64,000 bases of DNA from Pedobacter ghigonis (GTDB taxonomy: Bacteria > Bacteroidota > Bacteroidia > Sphingobacteriales > Sphingobacteriaceae), in contig NZ_CAESCM010000020.1 in the NCBI RefSeq assembly GCF_903166585.1, positions 1 through 64,000 on the forward strand, written 5' to 3'. Of this stretch, positions 1 to 7,883 are shown piece by piece (positions within the stretch are counted from its first letter, which is position 1; each line of letters opens with the position of its first letter). The translations under genes and the position numbers were made by a program. Under the pieces are notes generated by a model. The model searched no databases. It was not told where the DNA came from and worked only from the letters and a program-made list of their open reading frames with translations.

Positions 1-125
1 ATATTCTTTTCTTCAAGATAGATCTGAAGCTCTTTTGGCTCTTTTTCGACTTTGAGTATTTCGAAATAATCCAGAATGCCTTCTGGTAATAAAAAACTGA
101 TAAGGGTTTGTTCGGCCTGATTCAA
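1..125 (-). CDS. ISAon1-type transposase, N-terminal region (partial)
   Basis: Read on the minus strand, the frame that starts with a TTG at 125 gives about 41 residues, including FLLPEGILDYFEI and QIYLEEKN. This order (LLPEG..DYFE, then IYLEEKN) matches the start of ISAon1-type transposase N-terminal region proteins of Bacteroidota. An in-frame stop lies nine codons upstream of the TTG. The rest of the protein, including any DDE domain, lies beyond the left edge. The start codon is uncertain, and the element could already be inactive. Confidence 0.55.
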   Translation of the reverse strand, partial: MNQAEQTLISFLLPEGILDYFEILKVEKEPKELQIYLEEKN

Positions 126-195
126 GGGAATTTGTAATTGCTATAAGATACAAAAGAAACAAATTATTCCATCACCCCCAACTTTTCCGCTTGAT
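1..195 (-). mobile_element. End of an ISAon1-type insertion sequence (partial)
   Basis: The left edge carries the upstream end of a transposase gene read leftward out of the window. The AT-rich stretch from about 126 to 170 would be its promoter region, and the C-rich sequence around 171-195 is the likely terminal inverted repeat. The exact end and any target duplication cannot be fixed because the other end of the element is outside the window. SusC sequence resumes at about 197. Family assignment rests on resemblance of the encoded N-terminus to remembered Bacteroidota ISAon1 transposases. Confidence 0.6.
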
Positions 196-3100
196 CCGTT
201 TTTCGCAGGCAGGAAAGAAAACCATTACAGGTAAAGTTACCGATACGCTGGGGGTTGGACTTCCGGGTGTTACCGTAGCGGTAGTTAATAAAGTAAATGT
301 GGGTACGCAAACCGACAACAATGGTAAGTATGTACTCGATGTAACTCCGGGCGAGCAACTGCGTTTTTCTTATGTGGGCTATCGCGAGCACCGTGTAATT
401 GTTGGTGCTGCCAATGTAATTAACGTAAAACTGGCCGAAGAGAATATGCTCTCGGAAGAGGTGGTTATTACCGCCCTTGGTCAGAAACAACGTAAAGAAG
501 CATTGGTAGGTTCGGTTACCACCGTAAAGGTAGGCAACCTTAAAATTCCATCGAGCAATTTAACCAATGCCCTTTCCGGACAGATAGCCGGTGTAATTGG
601 TTACCAGCGCAGCGGGCAGCCGGGACAAGACAATTCGCAGTTTTTTATCCGCGGGGTAACTACTTTCGGGTATAAAAGAGATCCGTTAATTCTGATTGAT
701 AACGTAGAGCTAACCAGTTCAGATCTGGCACGCCTTCAGGTTGATGATATTGAAAGCTTTTCGATATTGAAAGATGCGAGTGCCACTGCTTTATATGGCG
801 CAAGGGGTGCAAACGGTGTAATTCTGGTTGCGACCAAATCGGGTAAAGAAGGGAAGGCTAAAATCAATTTCAGGCTGGAGCAATCGGCTTCTCAATCGGT
901 GCAGAATTTAGAACTGGCCGATCCGATTACCTACATGAGGCTTTTTAACGAAGCATCGATTGGCAGGGGCATGGATCCCATGTTTACGCCAAACCAAATC
1001 ATTAATACGCAGGCCACGGTAAATAAAAGCCCGGGCTATAACGAATACGTTTACCCGGCGGTTGACTGGCTGGATATGCTCTTTAAAAAGCGCACCAGCA
1101 CACAGCGTGCAAATTTGGGTATTAGCGGTGGCGGTGGTGTTGCCCGTTACTATATCGCAGGATCGTACAATTTAGATAACGGCGTGCTGAAAGAAGATTC
1201 GCGCAATAACAACGATAACAACATCAAGTTCCGGAACTATCAGCTTCGCTCCAACATCAATATCGATTTGAGTAAAACTACTGAAATGGTGGTTCGCTTA
1301 TCAGGTAATTTTAGCGAGTATAATGGTCCGCTGGCAACTGATGGTGGTTTTTCTACCGATTTGTACAACATTGCCGTTCATACTAGTCCGGTTTCTTTTC
1401 CGGCATTTTACCCTGCCGATGCTGCCAACCAAAATGCCCAACACATTTTATTTGGTAACAGGGGAGGTTCAGGGCAGAACAGCATTTTAGATAATAACCC
1501 TTATGCTGCCATGCTGCGTGGACATAAAAACTCTTCCGAATCGCGCATGTCGGCCCAGTTTGAGCTTAACCAGAAATTAGATTTCTTTACCGAAGGACTT
1601 TCGTTTAAAACGATCTTCAGTACCAACCGCTATTCGTATTTTGATTCGCAGCGTGCCTACTCGCCATTTTATTACAACATTGGTTCTTACGATAAACAAA
1701 GCAATACTTACGTGTTAAACTGGCTTAACTCTTCGGTAACGGGTGGTGCACCAAATATTGCGCAAGAATATTTGTCGTACTATCCGGGAGGCACCAATAT
1801 CAATACCTTTTTATATGCCCAGGCCTCATTAAATTACGATAAAGCCTTTGGTAACCATAATGTTAGCGGTACTTTAATTGGTACAGCCCAGCAATCGGTT
1901 TACAGCAATGCAAGCTCTTTGCAAAATTCGCTTCCTTACCGCAATTTAGGTTTGGCCGGTCGTTTAACCTATTCCTATAAGAGCCGCTATTTTATCGAAT
2001 CTAACTTTGGTTATAACGGATCGGAAAGGTTTTCGGAGAACCACCGCTTCGGGTTTTTCCCAACCATTGGTGCCGGCTGGGTGCTTTCTAACGAAAAATT
2101 CTGGACAGGGGGATTAGCCAATGTGATTAACCGCTTAAAATTAAGGGCTAGTTATGGTATTGTAGGTAACGATGCCATTGGTGCGCAACGCTTTTTCTAT
2201 ATTTCGGATGTTAACCTAAATGGTGGTGGAAACTATGCCCAGTTTGGATTTAATGGCGCATCTAACCGTAATGGTGTGTTCATTAATAATTACGAAAATA
2301 AAGATGTAACCTGGGAAACTTCAAGACAGACCAACGTAGCGCTGGAGGCAACACTTTTTAAAGATCTGAGCCTTATTGCCGAGTTTTACAACAACTACCG
2401 CTACAATATTTATATGCCGCGTACCAACCTGCCTACTACATTAGGACTGGAATCGGGCATTGGTGCAAACGTAGGCGAGGCGCGCTCGAGAGGTATGGAT
2501 TTATCGCTCGATTATAAATTCAGGGTGAACGATTTTTCTTTCGCTGTGCGTTCTAACCTAACTTTTGCCAAAAATAAATACCTCAATTACGAAGAGCCAC
2601 AATGGGCAGAAGCTTACCGCTATACCACGGGACAAGCCATTAACCGCAACTTTGGTTACATTGCCGAACGTTTGTTTGTGGATGATAAAGAAGTACAGAA
2701 TTCGCCAACGCAGATTTTCTCGCCCAATGGCAAACCACCAAGGGCAGGCGATATTAAATACCGCGATTTAAATAATGATGGTAGAATTGATGAGGCCGAT
2801 AAAGCTTACATCGGTTTCCCACAATCGCCTGAAATCGTATATGGTTTTGGTTTCAGCTCATCATACAAAGGTTTCGATCTTTCGGCCTTTTTTACCGGAC
2901 AAGACCGCATGACTTTCTTTATCGATCCGACTAAGGTAAGTCCATTTGTGCCAAGTAATCAGCAATATATACTGGGCAATACGCAATTGCTGAAAGATTT
3001 TGCCGATAACCACTGGTCGCCGGAAAACCAGAACCTGTATGCGCTTTACCCCCGACTGGCTGTAAATGCTGTTGATTTGGAAAACAATGCGCAAACCAGT

Positions 3101-3334
3101 ACCTGGTGGATGAGAAACGGCCGTTTGCTACGCCTTAAATCGGTAGAGCTGGGCTATACGCTTCCGCAGCGCATTTCTAGCAAAATTAAGTTAAACTCCT
3201 GCCGCATTTATTTCAATGGCTTAAACCTGCTTACCTGGAGCCCTTTCAAATTATGGGATGCCGAGCAGGGTGGAAATGGTTTTGCCTATCCAATACAAAA
3301 GGTGTTCAATGTTGGTCTTAACGTAACCTTATAA
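191..3334 (+). CDS. SusC-like TonB-dependent outer-membrane receptor, 5' end lost at the IS
   Basis: An outer-membrane beta-barrel of the SusC/RagA class that would import oligosaccharides with the SusD partner that follows. The order is a carboxypeptidase-regulatory-like domain (about residues 10-90, ITGKVTDTLG to FSYVGY), a plug (about 100-230, with ILKDASATALYGARGANGV) and a long barrel ending in NVGLNVTL. The 1047 residues fit the family, except that the signal peptide is missing. The only early start is a TTG at 191. The open frame runs back to 104 through what looks like IS sequence without a signal sequence or ribosome site. The native start was therefore probably removed by the insertion, and this copy is likely not exported. 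The stop overlaps the next ATG by one base. Confidence 0.85.
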   Translation: MIRFSQAGKKTITGKVTDTLGVGLPGVTVAVVNKVNVGTQTDNNGKYVLDVTPGEQLRFSYVGYREHRVIVGAANVINVKLAEENMLSEEVVITALGQKQRKEALVGSVTTVKVGNLKIPSSNLTNALSGQIAGVIGYQRSGQPGQDNSQFFIRGVTTFGYKRDPLILIDNVELTSSDLARLQVDDIESFSILKDASATALYGARGANGVILVATKSGKEGKAKINFRLEQSASQSVQNLELADPITYMRLFNEASIGRGMDPMFTPNQIINTQATVNKSPGYNEYVYPAVDWLDMLFKKRTSTQRANLGISGGGGVARYYIAGSYNLDNGVLKEDSRNNNDNNIKFRNYQLRSNINIDLSKTTEMVVRLSGNFSEYNGPLATDGGFSTDLYNIAVHTSPVSFPAFYPADAANQNAQHILFGNRGGSGQNSILDNNPYAAMLRGHKNSSESRMSAQFELNQKLDFFTEGLSFKTIFSTNRYSYFDSQRAYSPFYYNIGSYDKQSNTYVLNWLNSSVTGGAPNIAQEYLSYYPGGTNINTFLYAQASLNYDKAFGNHNVSGTLIGTAQQSVYSNASSLQNSLPYRNLGLAGRLTYSYKSRYFIESNFGYNGSERFSENHRFGFFPTIGAGWVLSNEKFWTGGLANVINRLKLRASYGIVGNDAIGAQRFFYISDVNLNGGGNYAQFGFNGASNRNGVFINNYENKDVTWETSRQTNVALEATLFKDLSLIAEFYNNYRYNIYMPRTNLPTTLGLESGIGANVGEARSRGMDLSLDYKFRVNDFSFAVRSNLTFAKNKYLNYEEPQWAEAYRYTTGQAINRNFGYIAERLFVDDKEVQNSPTQIFSPNGKPPRAGDIKYRDLNNDGRIDEADKAYIGFPQSPEIVYGFGFSSSYKGFDLSAFFTGQDRMTFFIDPTKVSPFVPSNQQYILGNTQLLKDFADNHWSPENQNLYALYPRLAVNAVDLENNAQTSTWWMRNGRLLRLKSVELGYTLPQRISSKIKLNSCRIYFNGLNLLTWSPFKLWDAEQGGNGFAYPIQKVFNVGLNVTL

Positions 3335-5265
3335 TGAAAACGATAAAAACATATTTCAAATACAGTTGCATCCTTTTAATGCTTTGCACTTTTGCATCCT
3401 GTAAAAAATACCTCGATGTTACCCCCGATGACATTGGCACATTAGATTATGCATTCAGGAACCGGAATGAGGCCGAGAACTACCTGTATTCTTGCTATGC
3501 CTATTTGCAGCGCATGAACGATATGGCCACGAACCCGGGCTTTACCACGTCTTCAGAGTTAATTTATTCGAATACACTCGATAATTTTCAGGGTTTTAAC
3601 CCTACAGGCTTTAACCTGTTGCGCGGAACACAAACTGCTGCGAGACCTGGTTTAAATACCTGGGATGGGCAGGAAGGCAGTTATAGCCTTTGGCGTTCGA
3701 TCAGGATCTGTAATATCATGCTCGAAAACATCGATAAACCAATTGACCTGGGAGCTGCTGAAAAGAAACGCTGGATTGCAGAAACCAAATTCTTAAAAGC
3801 TTATTACCACTACGTTTTATTTAAAATGTACGGGCCAATTCCTTTAATTAAAACCAACCTGGCCATTAACAGCTCAACCGACGAAGTGCGGGTGAAAAGA
3901 GTGCCTGTTGATGAAGCGGTTGATTACATTGTATCGCTTTTAGATGAAGCTGCGGCCGATTTACCACCGGTGATTAGCAGTCAGGCTACAGAGCTGGGCC
4001 GTATTACCAGTGTAATTGCCCTTTCGGTTAAAGCCGATGTGCTGGCCACGGCTGCAAGTCCGTTGTTTAACGGTAATCCGGATTATGCAGGTTTTAAAGA
4101 TAAAGACGGGGTAAGCCTTTTCCCTGCTGCCTACGATGCACAGAAATGGAAAAAAGCTGCCGATGCGGCTAAAATAGCCATCACTGCTGCCGAAGCACAA
4201 GGCATTAAATTATATACTTTTAGCGCACCCTCTACCGTTGGTAAATTATCCGATTCGTTGAAAAGAGAACTGGATGTGCAGAATGCTGTTGCCGAAAGAT
4301 GGGAGCTAAATTCTGAAATTATCTGGGCTTCCAACCCCGAGTTTAACTACCAGGGATTTTCTACTCCGAGGCTTACAGCGAAATCGGCGGTAAATATTTT
4401 CTCTAATCCCTCTACTTTTTCTGCTCCGATTGCTACGCAGGAACTTTTTTACACCGTAAATGGCGTACCGATTACAGAGGATAAGACCTGGGACTATGCT
4501 GGCAGGAATACGATTAAAGCCGGCGATAATGCCAGTCGCTATTATATCCAGCAGGGTTACGAAACCATTAAAGGTCACTTTGCCCGCGAAACTCGTTTTT
4601 ATGCCGATATGGCTTTCGATGGTGGTATCTGGTTTGGCAATGGCCGTAACTTTCAGGATAGCCCTAGTGCACCTTTATACTATGTTTCGGCCAGGGGAAG
4701 TGGTTTTGCCGCCCCAAGCGATAATATCAGGTTGAACATCACCGGTTACTGGCCTAAAAAACTGGTGAGCTATGCCTCAGTTTATGATGATGGTTTTCAG
4801 TCGTCGCCATTCCGCATGCCTTTAATCCGTTTAGCGGGTTTATATCTTTTATATGCCGAAGCTTTAAACGAAGTAAACGGACCAACTGCAGATGTGTTTA
4901 CTTACATCGATAAAGTGCGTCAAAGGGCTGGCTTACAAGGGGTACAGGTTTCGTGGGCAAACTTTTCAAAAAGTCCGAATAAATTTAATACCAAAGAAGG
5001 TTTAAGACAGATTATCCACCAGGAAAGACGAATTGAGCTGTGTTTTGAAGGCCAGAGCGGATGGGATTTAAGAAGGTGGAAAGAATTACAGGCTGTGCTA
5101 AGCAGCCCGATACAGGGTTGGAGCATCAACAATGCTGATGCCGTAAACTATTACCGGCCAACTACCCAGTTTATTCCTGTTTTTGGCCTGAAAGATTACC
5201 TGTGGCCTATCAGAAGTTCCGATCTGGTAGTGAATCCAAACCTTGTTCAAAATCCTTATTGGTAG
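3334..5265 (+). CDS. SusD/RagB-family glycan-binding lipoprotein
   Basis: Surface lipoprotein that captures glycan and acts as the lid of the upstream SusC. It has a signal peptide with lipobox FASC (Cys about residue 23) followed by KKYLDV, a typical SusD mature start. SusD-like and RagB regions follow, with the family signatures KWKKAADAAKIAI (middle) and RQIIHQERRIELCFEGQSGWDLRRWK (here shortened: ERRIELCFEGQ and WDLRRWK) near the C-terminus. Length 643 is normal to slightly long. Its ATG overlaps the SusC stop by one base (ATAATG), so translational coupling is likely. Confidence 0.93.
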   Translation: MKTIKTYFKYSCILLMLCTFASCKKYLDVTPDDIGTLDYAFRNRNEAENYLYSCYAYLQRMNDMATNPGFTTSSELIYSNTLDNFQGFNPTGFNLLRGTQTAARPGLNTWDGQEGSYSLWRSIRICNIMLENIDKPIDLGAAEKKRWIAETKFLKAYYHYVLFKMYGPIPLIKTNLAINSSTDEVRVKRVPVDEAVDYIVSLLDEAAADLPPVISSQATELGRITSVIALSVKADVLATAASPLFNGNPDYAGFKDKDGVSLFPAAYDAQKWKKAADAAKIAITAAEAQGIKLYTFSAPSTVGKLSDSLKRELDVQNAVAERWELNSEIIWASNPEFNYQGFSTPRLTAKSAVNIFSNPSTFSAPIATQELFYTVNGVPITEDKTWDYAGRNTIKAGDNASRYYIQQGYETIKGHFARETRFYADMAFDGGIWFGNGRNFQDSPSAPLYYVSARGSGFAAPSDNIRLNITGYWPKKLVSYASVYDDGFQSSPFRMPLIRLAGLYLLYAEALNEVNGPTADVFTYIDKVRQRAGLQGVQVSWANFSKSPNKFNTKEGLRQIIHQERRIELCFEGQSGWDLRRWKELQAVLSSPIQGWSINNADAVNYYRPTTQFIPVFGLKDYLWPIRSSDLVVNPNLVQNPYW

Positions 5266-5280
5266 TTTAAATTAAACAAC

Positions 5281-6516
5281 ATGAAAAATATTAAACATAG
5301 TATTTACCTGGCGCTTATTGTCGCTGTTTTGGCAAGCCTTGCAGCCTGCAAAAAAATGGAAAGCTATAACGATCCAGCTTCTTCAGATATGACCAAGCCG
5401 GGAGTGGTAACCAACGTTAAAGTCGATAATTTTAATGGCGGAGCTTACATTACCTATTCTTTGCCCAATTCTAAAAATCTTTTGTATGTATTGGCGCAGT
5501 ATAAAATAAACGGGGTAACCACCCGCGAAACTAAATCGAGCTATTATTCTGATTCGATTATGGTTGATGGTTTCGCTAAAAAACAAGGTTACGATGTTAC
5601 CCTGTATGCGGTAAGCAGGGCAGAGGTTAAATCAGATCCGGTTGTGGTTAAGGTTAATCCCGACACCCCACCTTATTTATTGGCTAAACCCAGTATCAAT
5701 GCTGAGCCAGATTTCGGTGGAATTAAAGTTACCGGAACCAACCCGGCAAAAAGTAATCTCGGTGTTATTCTGCTTTCGGTAAACGATAACAACAGTTCTG
5801 ATGTGATCGATCAGCATTATGGCAAAGCAGATGTAATCAGTTATTCGGTTAGGGGCTATGCACCTGTGGCCAAAAAAATTGGTTACTACGTTACCGATAA
5901 CTTTGGGAACATTTCTGATACTACTTACAAAACCATTACACCATTTTTCGAAACCCTTTTGGATAGGGGGAAATTCTTCCAGTACAGACTGCCATCTGAT
6001 GGGGTTATTGCCTATGGCTGGGATTTACCTTATTTGTGGGATGGAAAAACCGATGGGAACTCTAATGGCTGGCACACTGCACCAGGTGGTGCAATGCCTG
6101 CCATTGCGACTTTTGGTTTAGGCGTAAGCGCTAAATTAAGCCGCTTTATTTTATGGGAAAGACCTGATGGTGGCGATAAATTCGCATTTGGCCACGGAAA
6201 TCCAAAGGTATTTTCGGTATGGGGTTCTGATGTAGCGGCCCCACGTGATGCGCAATTGCCTTTATCGGCACCCGAAGGAACGGTTATCGGCGACTGGATT
6301 AACATGGGCAATTACAATTATCCTAATCCGCCGTCTGGTGCCACTCCGGTAGCGCATACCACTGCAGATAACGATTTTGTAAAAGCAGGTGTAAGTTTCA
6401 ATTTCCCCTTAACCAACCCTAAAGTGCGCTATATCCGCTTATCGGTAAGCACAACATGGTCGAGCGGTACCTTTGCACATGCCATGGAAATGGCCTTTTA
6501 CGGCGATCCGAGATAG
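5281..6516 (+). CDS. DUF4959/DUF5126/DUF5000 surface lipoprotein (probable glycan-binding)
   Basis: Signal peptide with a lipobox ending at the Cys of LAACKKME, then an N-terminal fibronectin-III-like DUF4959 region (about 30-130), a middle DUF5126 region (about 135-225) and a C-terminal discoidin-like DUF5000 region (about 240-411) containing YLWDGK and a final MEMAFYG strand. Proteins of this three-part build commonly sit right after SusCD pairs and act as auxiliary surface glycan-binding proteins. No catalytic residues are evident. It starts 15 bp after SusD in the same operon. Binding specificity cannot be told from sequence. Confidence 0.85.
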   Translation: MKNIKHSIYLALIVAVLASLAACKKMESYNDPASSDMTKPGVVTNVKVDNFNGGAYITYSLPNSKNLLYVLAQYKINGVTTRETKSSYYSDSIMVDGFAKKQGYDVTLYAVSRAEVKSDPVVVKVNPDTPPYLLAKPSINAEPDFGGIKVTGTNPAKSNLGVILLSVNDNNSSDVIDQHYGKADVISYSVRGYAPVAKKIGYYVTDNFGNISDTTYKTITPFFETLLDRGKFFQYRLPSDGVIAYGWDLPYLWDGKTDGNSNGWHTAPGGAMPAIATFGLGVSAKLSRFILWERPDGGDKFAFGHGNPKVFSVWGSDVAAPRDAQLPLSAPEGTVIGDWINMGNYNYPNPPSGATPVAHTTADNDFVKAGVSFNFPLTNPKVRYIRLSVSTTWSSGTFAHAMEMAFYGDPR

Positions 6517-6550
6517 TTATTGATTAACAAAAGAAGATAAATTTTCAGAT

Positions 6551-7771
6551 ATGAAAAGTATATATAAAATAAGTGGTTTGTTGCTGCTGCTGTTAACCCT
6601 GATTATCAGCTGTACCAAAGATGATCTTGCTTTTAAAGAATTTTTAAAAGATGGCGAGATGGTTTATCCCGGTCGTGTGGCAAACATCATTACCAAACCG
6701 GGCAACTTGCGCACTGCACTCTGGTGGAACTCAAGTCCCGACCCAAGTGTAACCAAATACGTGGTATACTGGAACAACAACGGCGATTCGGCGGTGGTGA
6801 ATTCAACCACACATAATCCGCTCGATACCGTTAAAGTAATCCTTTCGAACCTGAAAGAATATACCTATACTTTTACGGTTTACTCTTACGATGCGCAAGG
6901 GCACAGGTCTATCCCGATTGAGGCCAGAAATGTGCGGGTTTTTGGTCCGCTTTACCAATCGGGTTTGTTAAACAGGCCTTACAACGCTATCAACCCCTAT
7001 GTGGTAAACAGCAATGGTTCGGTTCAGCTCAATTTTAATACACCCGATACCATTAATGTGAATACCATTGTGCGGTATACCAATAATGCCGGTACCAGCG
7101 TAGATAAAATACTTTTGCCAAAAGATACCGCTATTACCCTTACCGATTATAAGGCCGGAACAGATATCCTTTACAAATCAGCTTTTATCCCTGGTAAAGG
7201 TTCGCTGGATATATTTACGGTATCAGATTTTTCGACCTTTCCTAAAATATTTACTTATGTGCTGTGCGACAGGTCGTTGTTTAGCGAAGTGCGTTTGCCG
7301 GGCGATGCGCAGACTTACGAATCGGGAACCAGTATTAGTAAGTTATGGGATGGAAGTGTTGGGCCACAAGGTTATCCCAATATTTTCCATAGCGCAGGCA
7401 ACAGTGGTATGCCTCATGTAATTACTTTCGATTTGGGTAAGGTTTACACCAATTTATCGCGGATAGAGGAAACCGGCCGCGATTGCTGTAATAATCCCGA
7501 CCGTTTCGAAGTTTGGGGAACCGCCGATTTAACCAATGCAACTACTAGCTTATCGGCTAGTAACAGCGGATGGCCGGCCGAAGCAACCAGTAAAGGCTGG
7601 GTACTATTAAAAGACATTACCAGATCAGACGATGGTAAAAATGCTTTTACATCCGAATTGGATAATGGAGGCAAACCGATTCGTTATATTCGCATCCGGA
7701 TTAAACATGTAACCACTGGTGATGGTAATTATAGCAATATGAGTGAAATCAGGTTCTGGAATAAGCAGTAA
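6551..7771 (+). CDS. DUF4998 surface lipoprotein with discoidin-like C-terminus
   Basis: Lipoprotein signal peptide (Cys in IISCTKDD, about residue 21), a DUF4998-like N-terminal region (about 35-220; the segment VANIITKPGNLRTALWW is typical) and a C-terminal F5/8 type C-like domain (about 250-406) with KLWDGS, a CC pair (RDCCNNPDRFEVWG) and the ending MSEIRFWNK. It is a paralogue in design of the preceding gene, with the same lipid anchor and the same kind of carbohydrate-binding C-terminus, so the first SusCD pair has two dedicated auxiliary binding proteins. No enzymatic signature was seen. Confidence 0.82.
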   Translation: MKSIYKISGLLLLLLTLIISCTKDDLAFKEFLKDGEMVYPGRVANIITKPGNLRTALWWNSSPDPSVTKYVVYWNNNGDSAVVNSTTHNPLDTVKVILSNLKEYTYTFTVYSYDAQGHRSIPIEARNVRVFGPLYQSGLLNRPYNAINPYVVNSNGSVQLNFNTPDTINVNTIVRYTNNAGTSVDKILLPKDTAITLTDYKAGTDILYKSAFIPGKGSLDIFTVSDFSTFPKIFTYVLCDRSLFSEVRLPGDAQTYESGTSISKLWDGSVGPQGYPNIFHSAGNSGMPHVITFDLGKVYTNLSRIEETGRDCCNNPDRFEVWGTADLTNATTSLSASNSGWPAEATSKGWVLLKDITRSDDGKNAFTSELDNGGKPIRYIRIRIKHVTTGDGNYSNMSEIRFWNKQ

Positions 7772-7785
7772 ACCTCTTAAGCGGT

Positions 7786-7856
7786 CGTCATCTCGACTGG
7801 AACGGAGAGATCTTTAATAGATTTCTCGGCTTCGCTACACTACGCTCGAAATGACG
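7786..7856. repeat. Interspersed palindromic repeat (CGTCATCTCGA / TCGAAATGACG)
   Basis: About 71 bp whose ends are an 11-bp inverted repeat with one mismatch: CGTCATCTCGA at 7786-7796 and TCGAAATGACG at 7846-7856. Inside are the purine-rich GGAGAGATCT and the pyrimidine-rich GATTTCTCGGCTTCGCT. This resembles the GTCATTTCGA-type intergenic repeats scattered in Sphingobacteriaceae genomes (recalled knowledge). It separates the lipoprotein gene from the GH95 gene and contains the spurious upstream ATG of the GH95 reading frame. Confidence 0.7.
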
Positions 7857-7883
7857 ATTGCTTGTATGATCAACAACACACAA

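Noticed and set aside
7851..7883. Upstream ATG for the GH95 gene
   Set aside because: It lies in the right arm of an interspersed palindromic repeat and would place a non-signal segment ahead of the clear signal peptide that begins at 7884.
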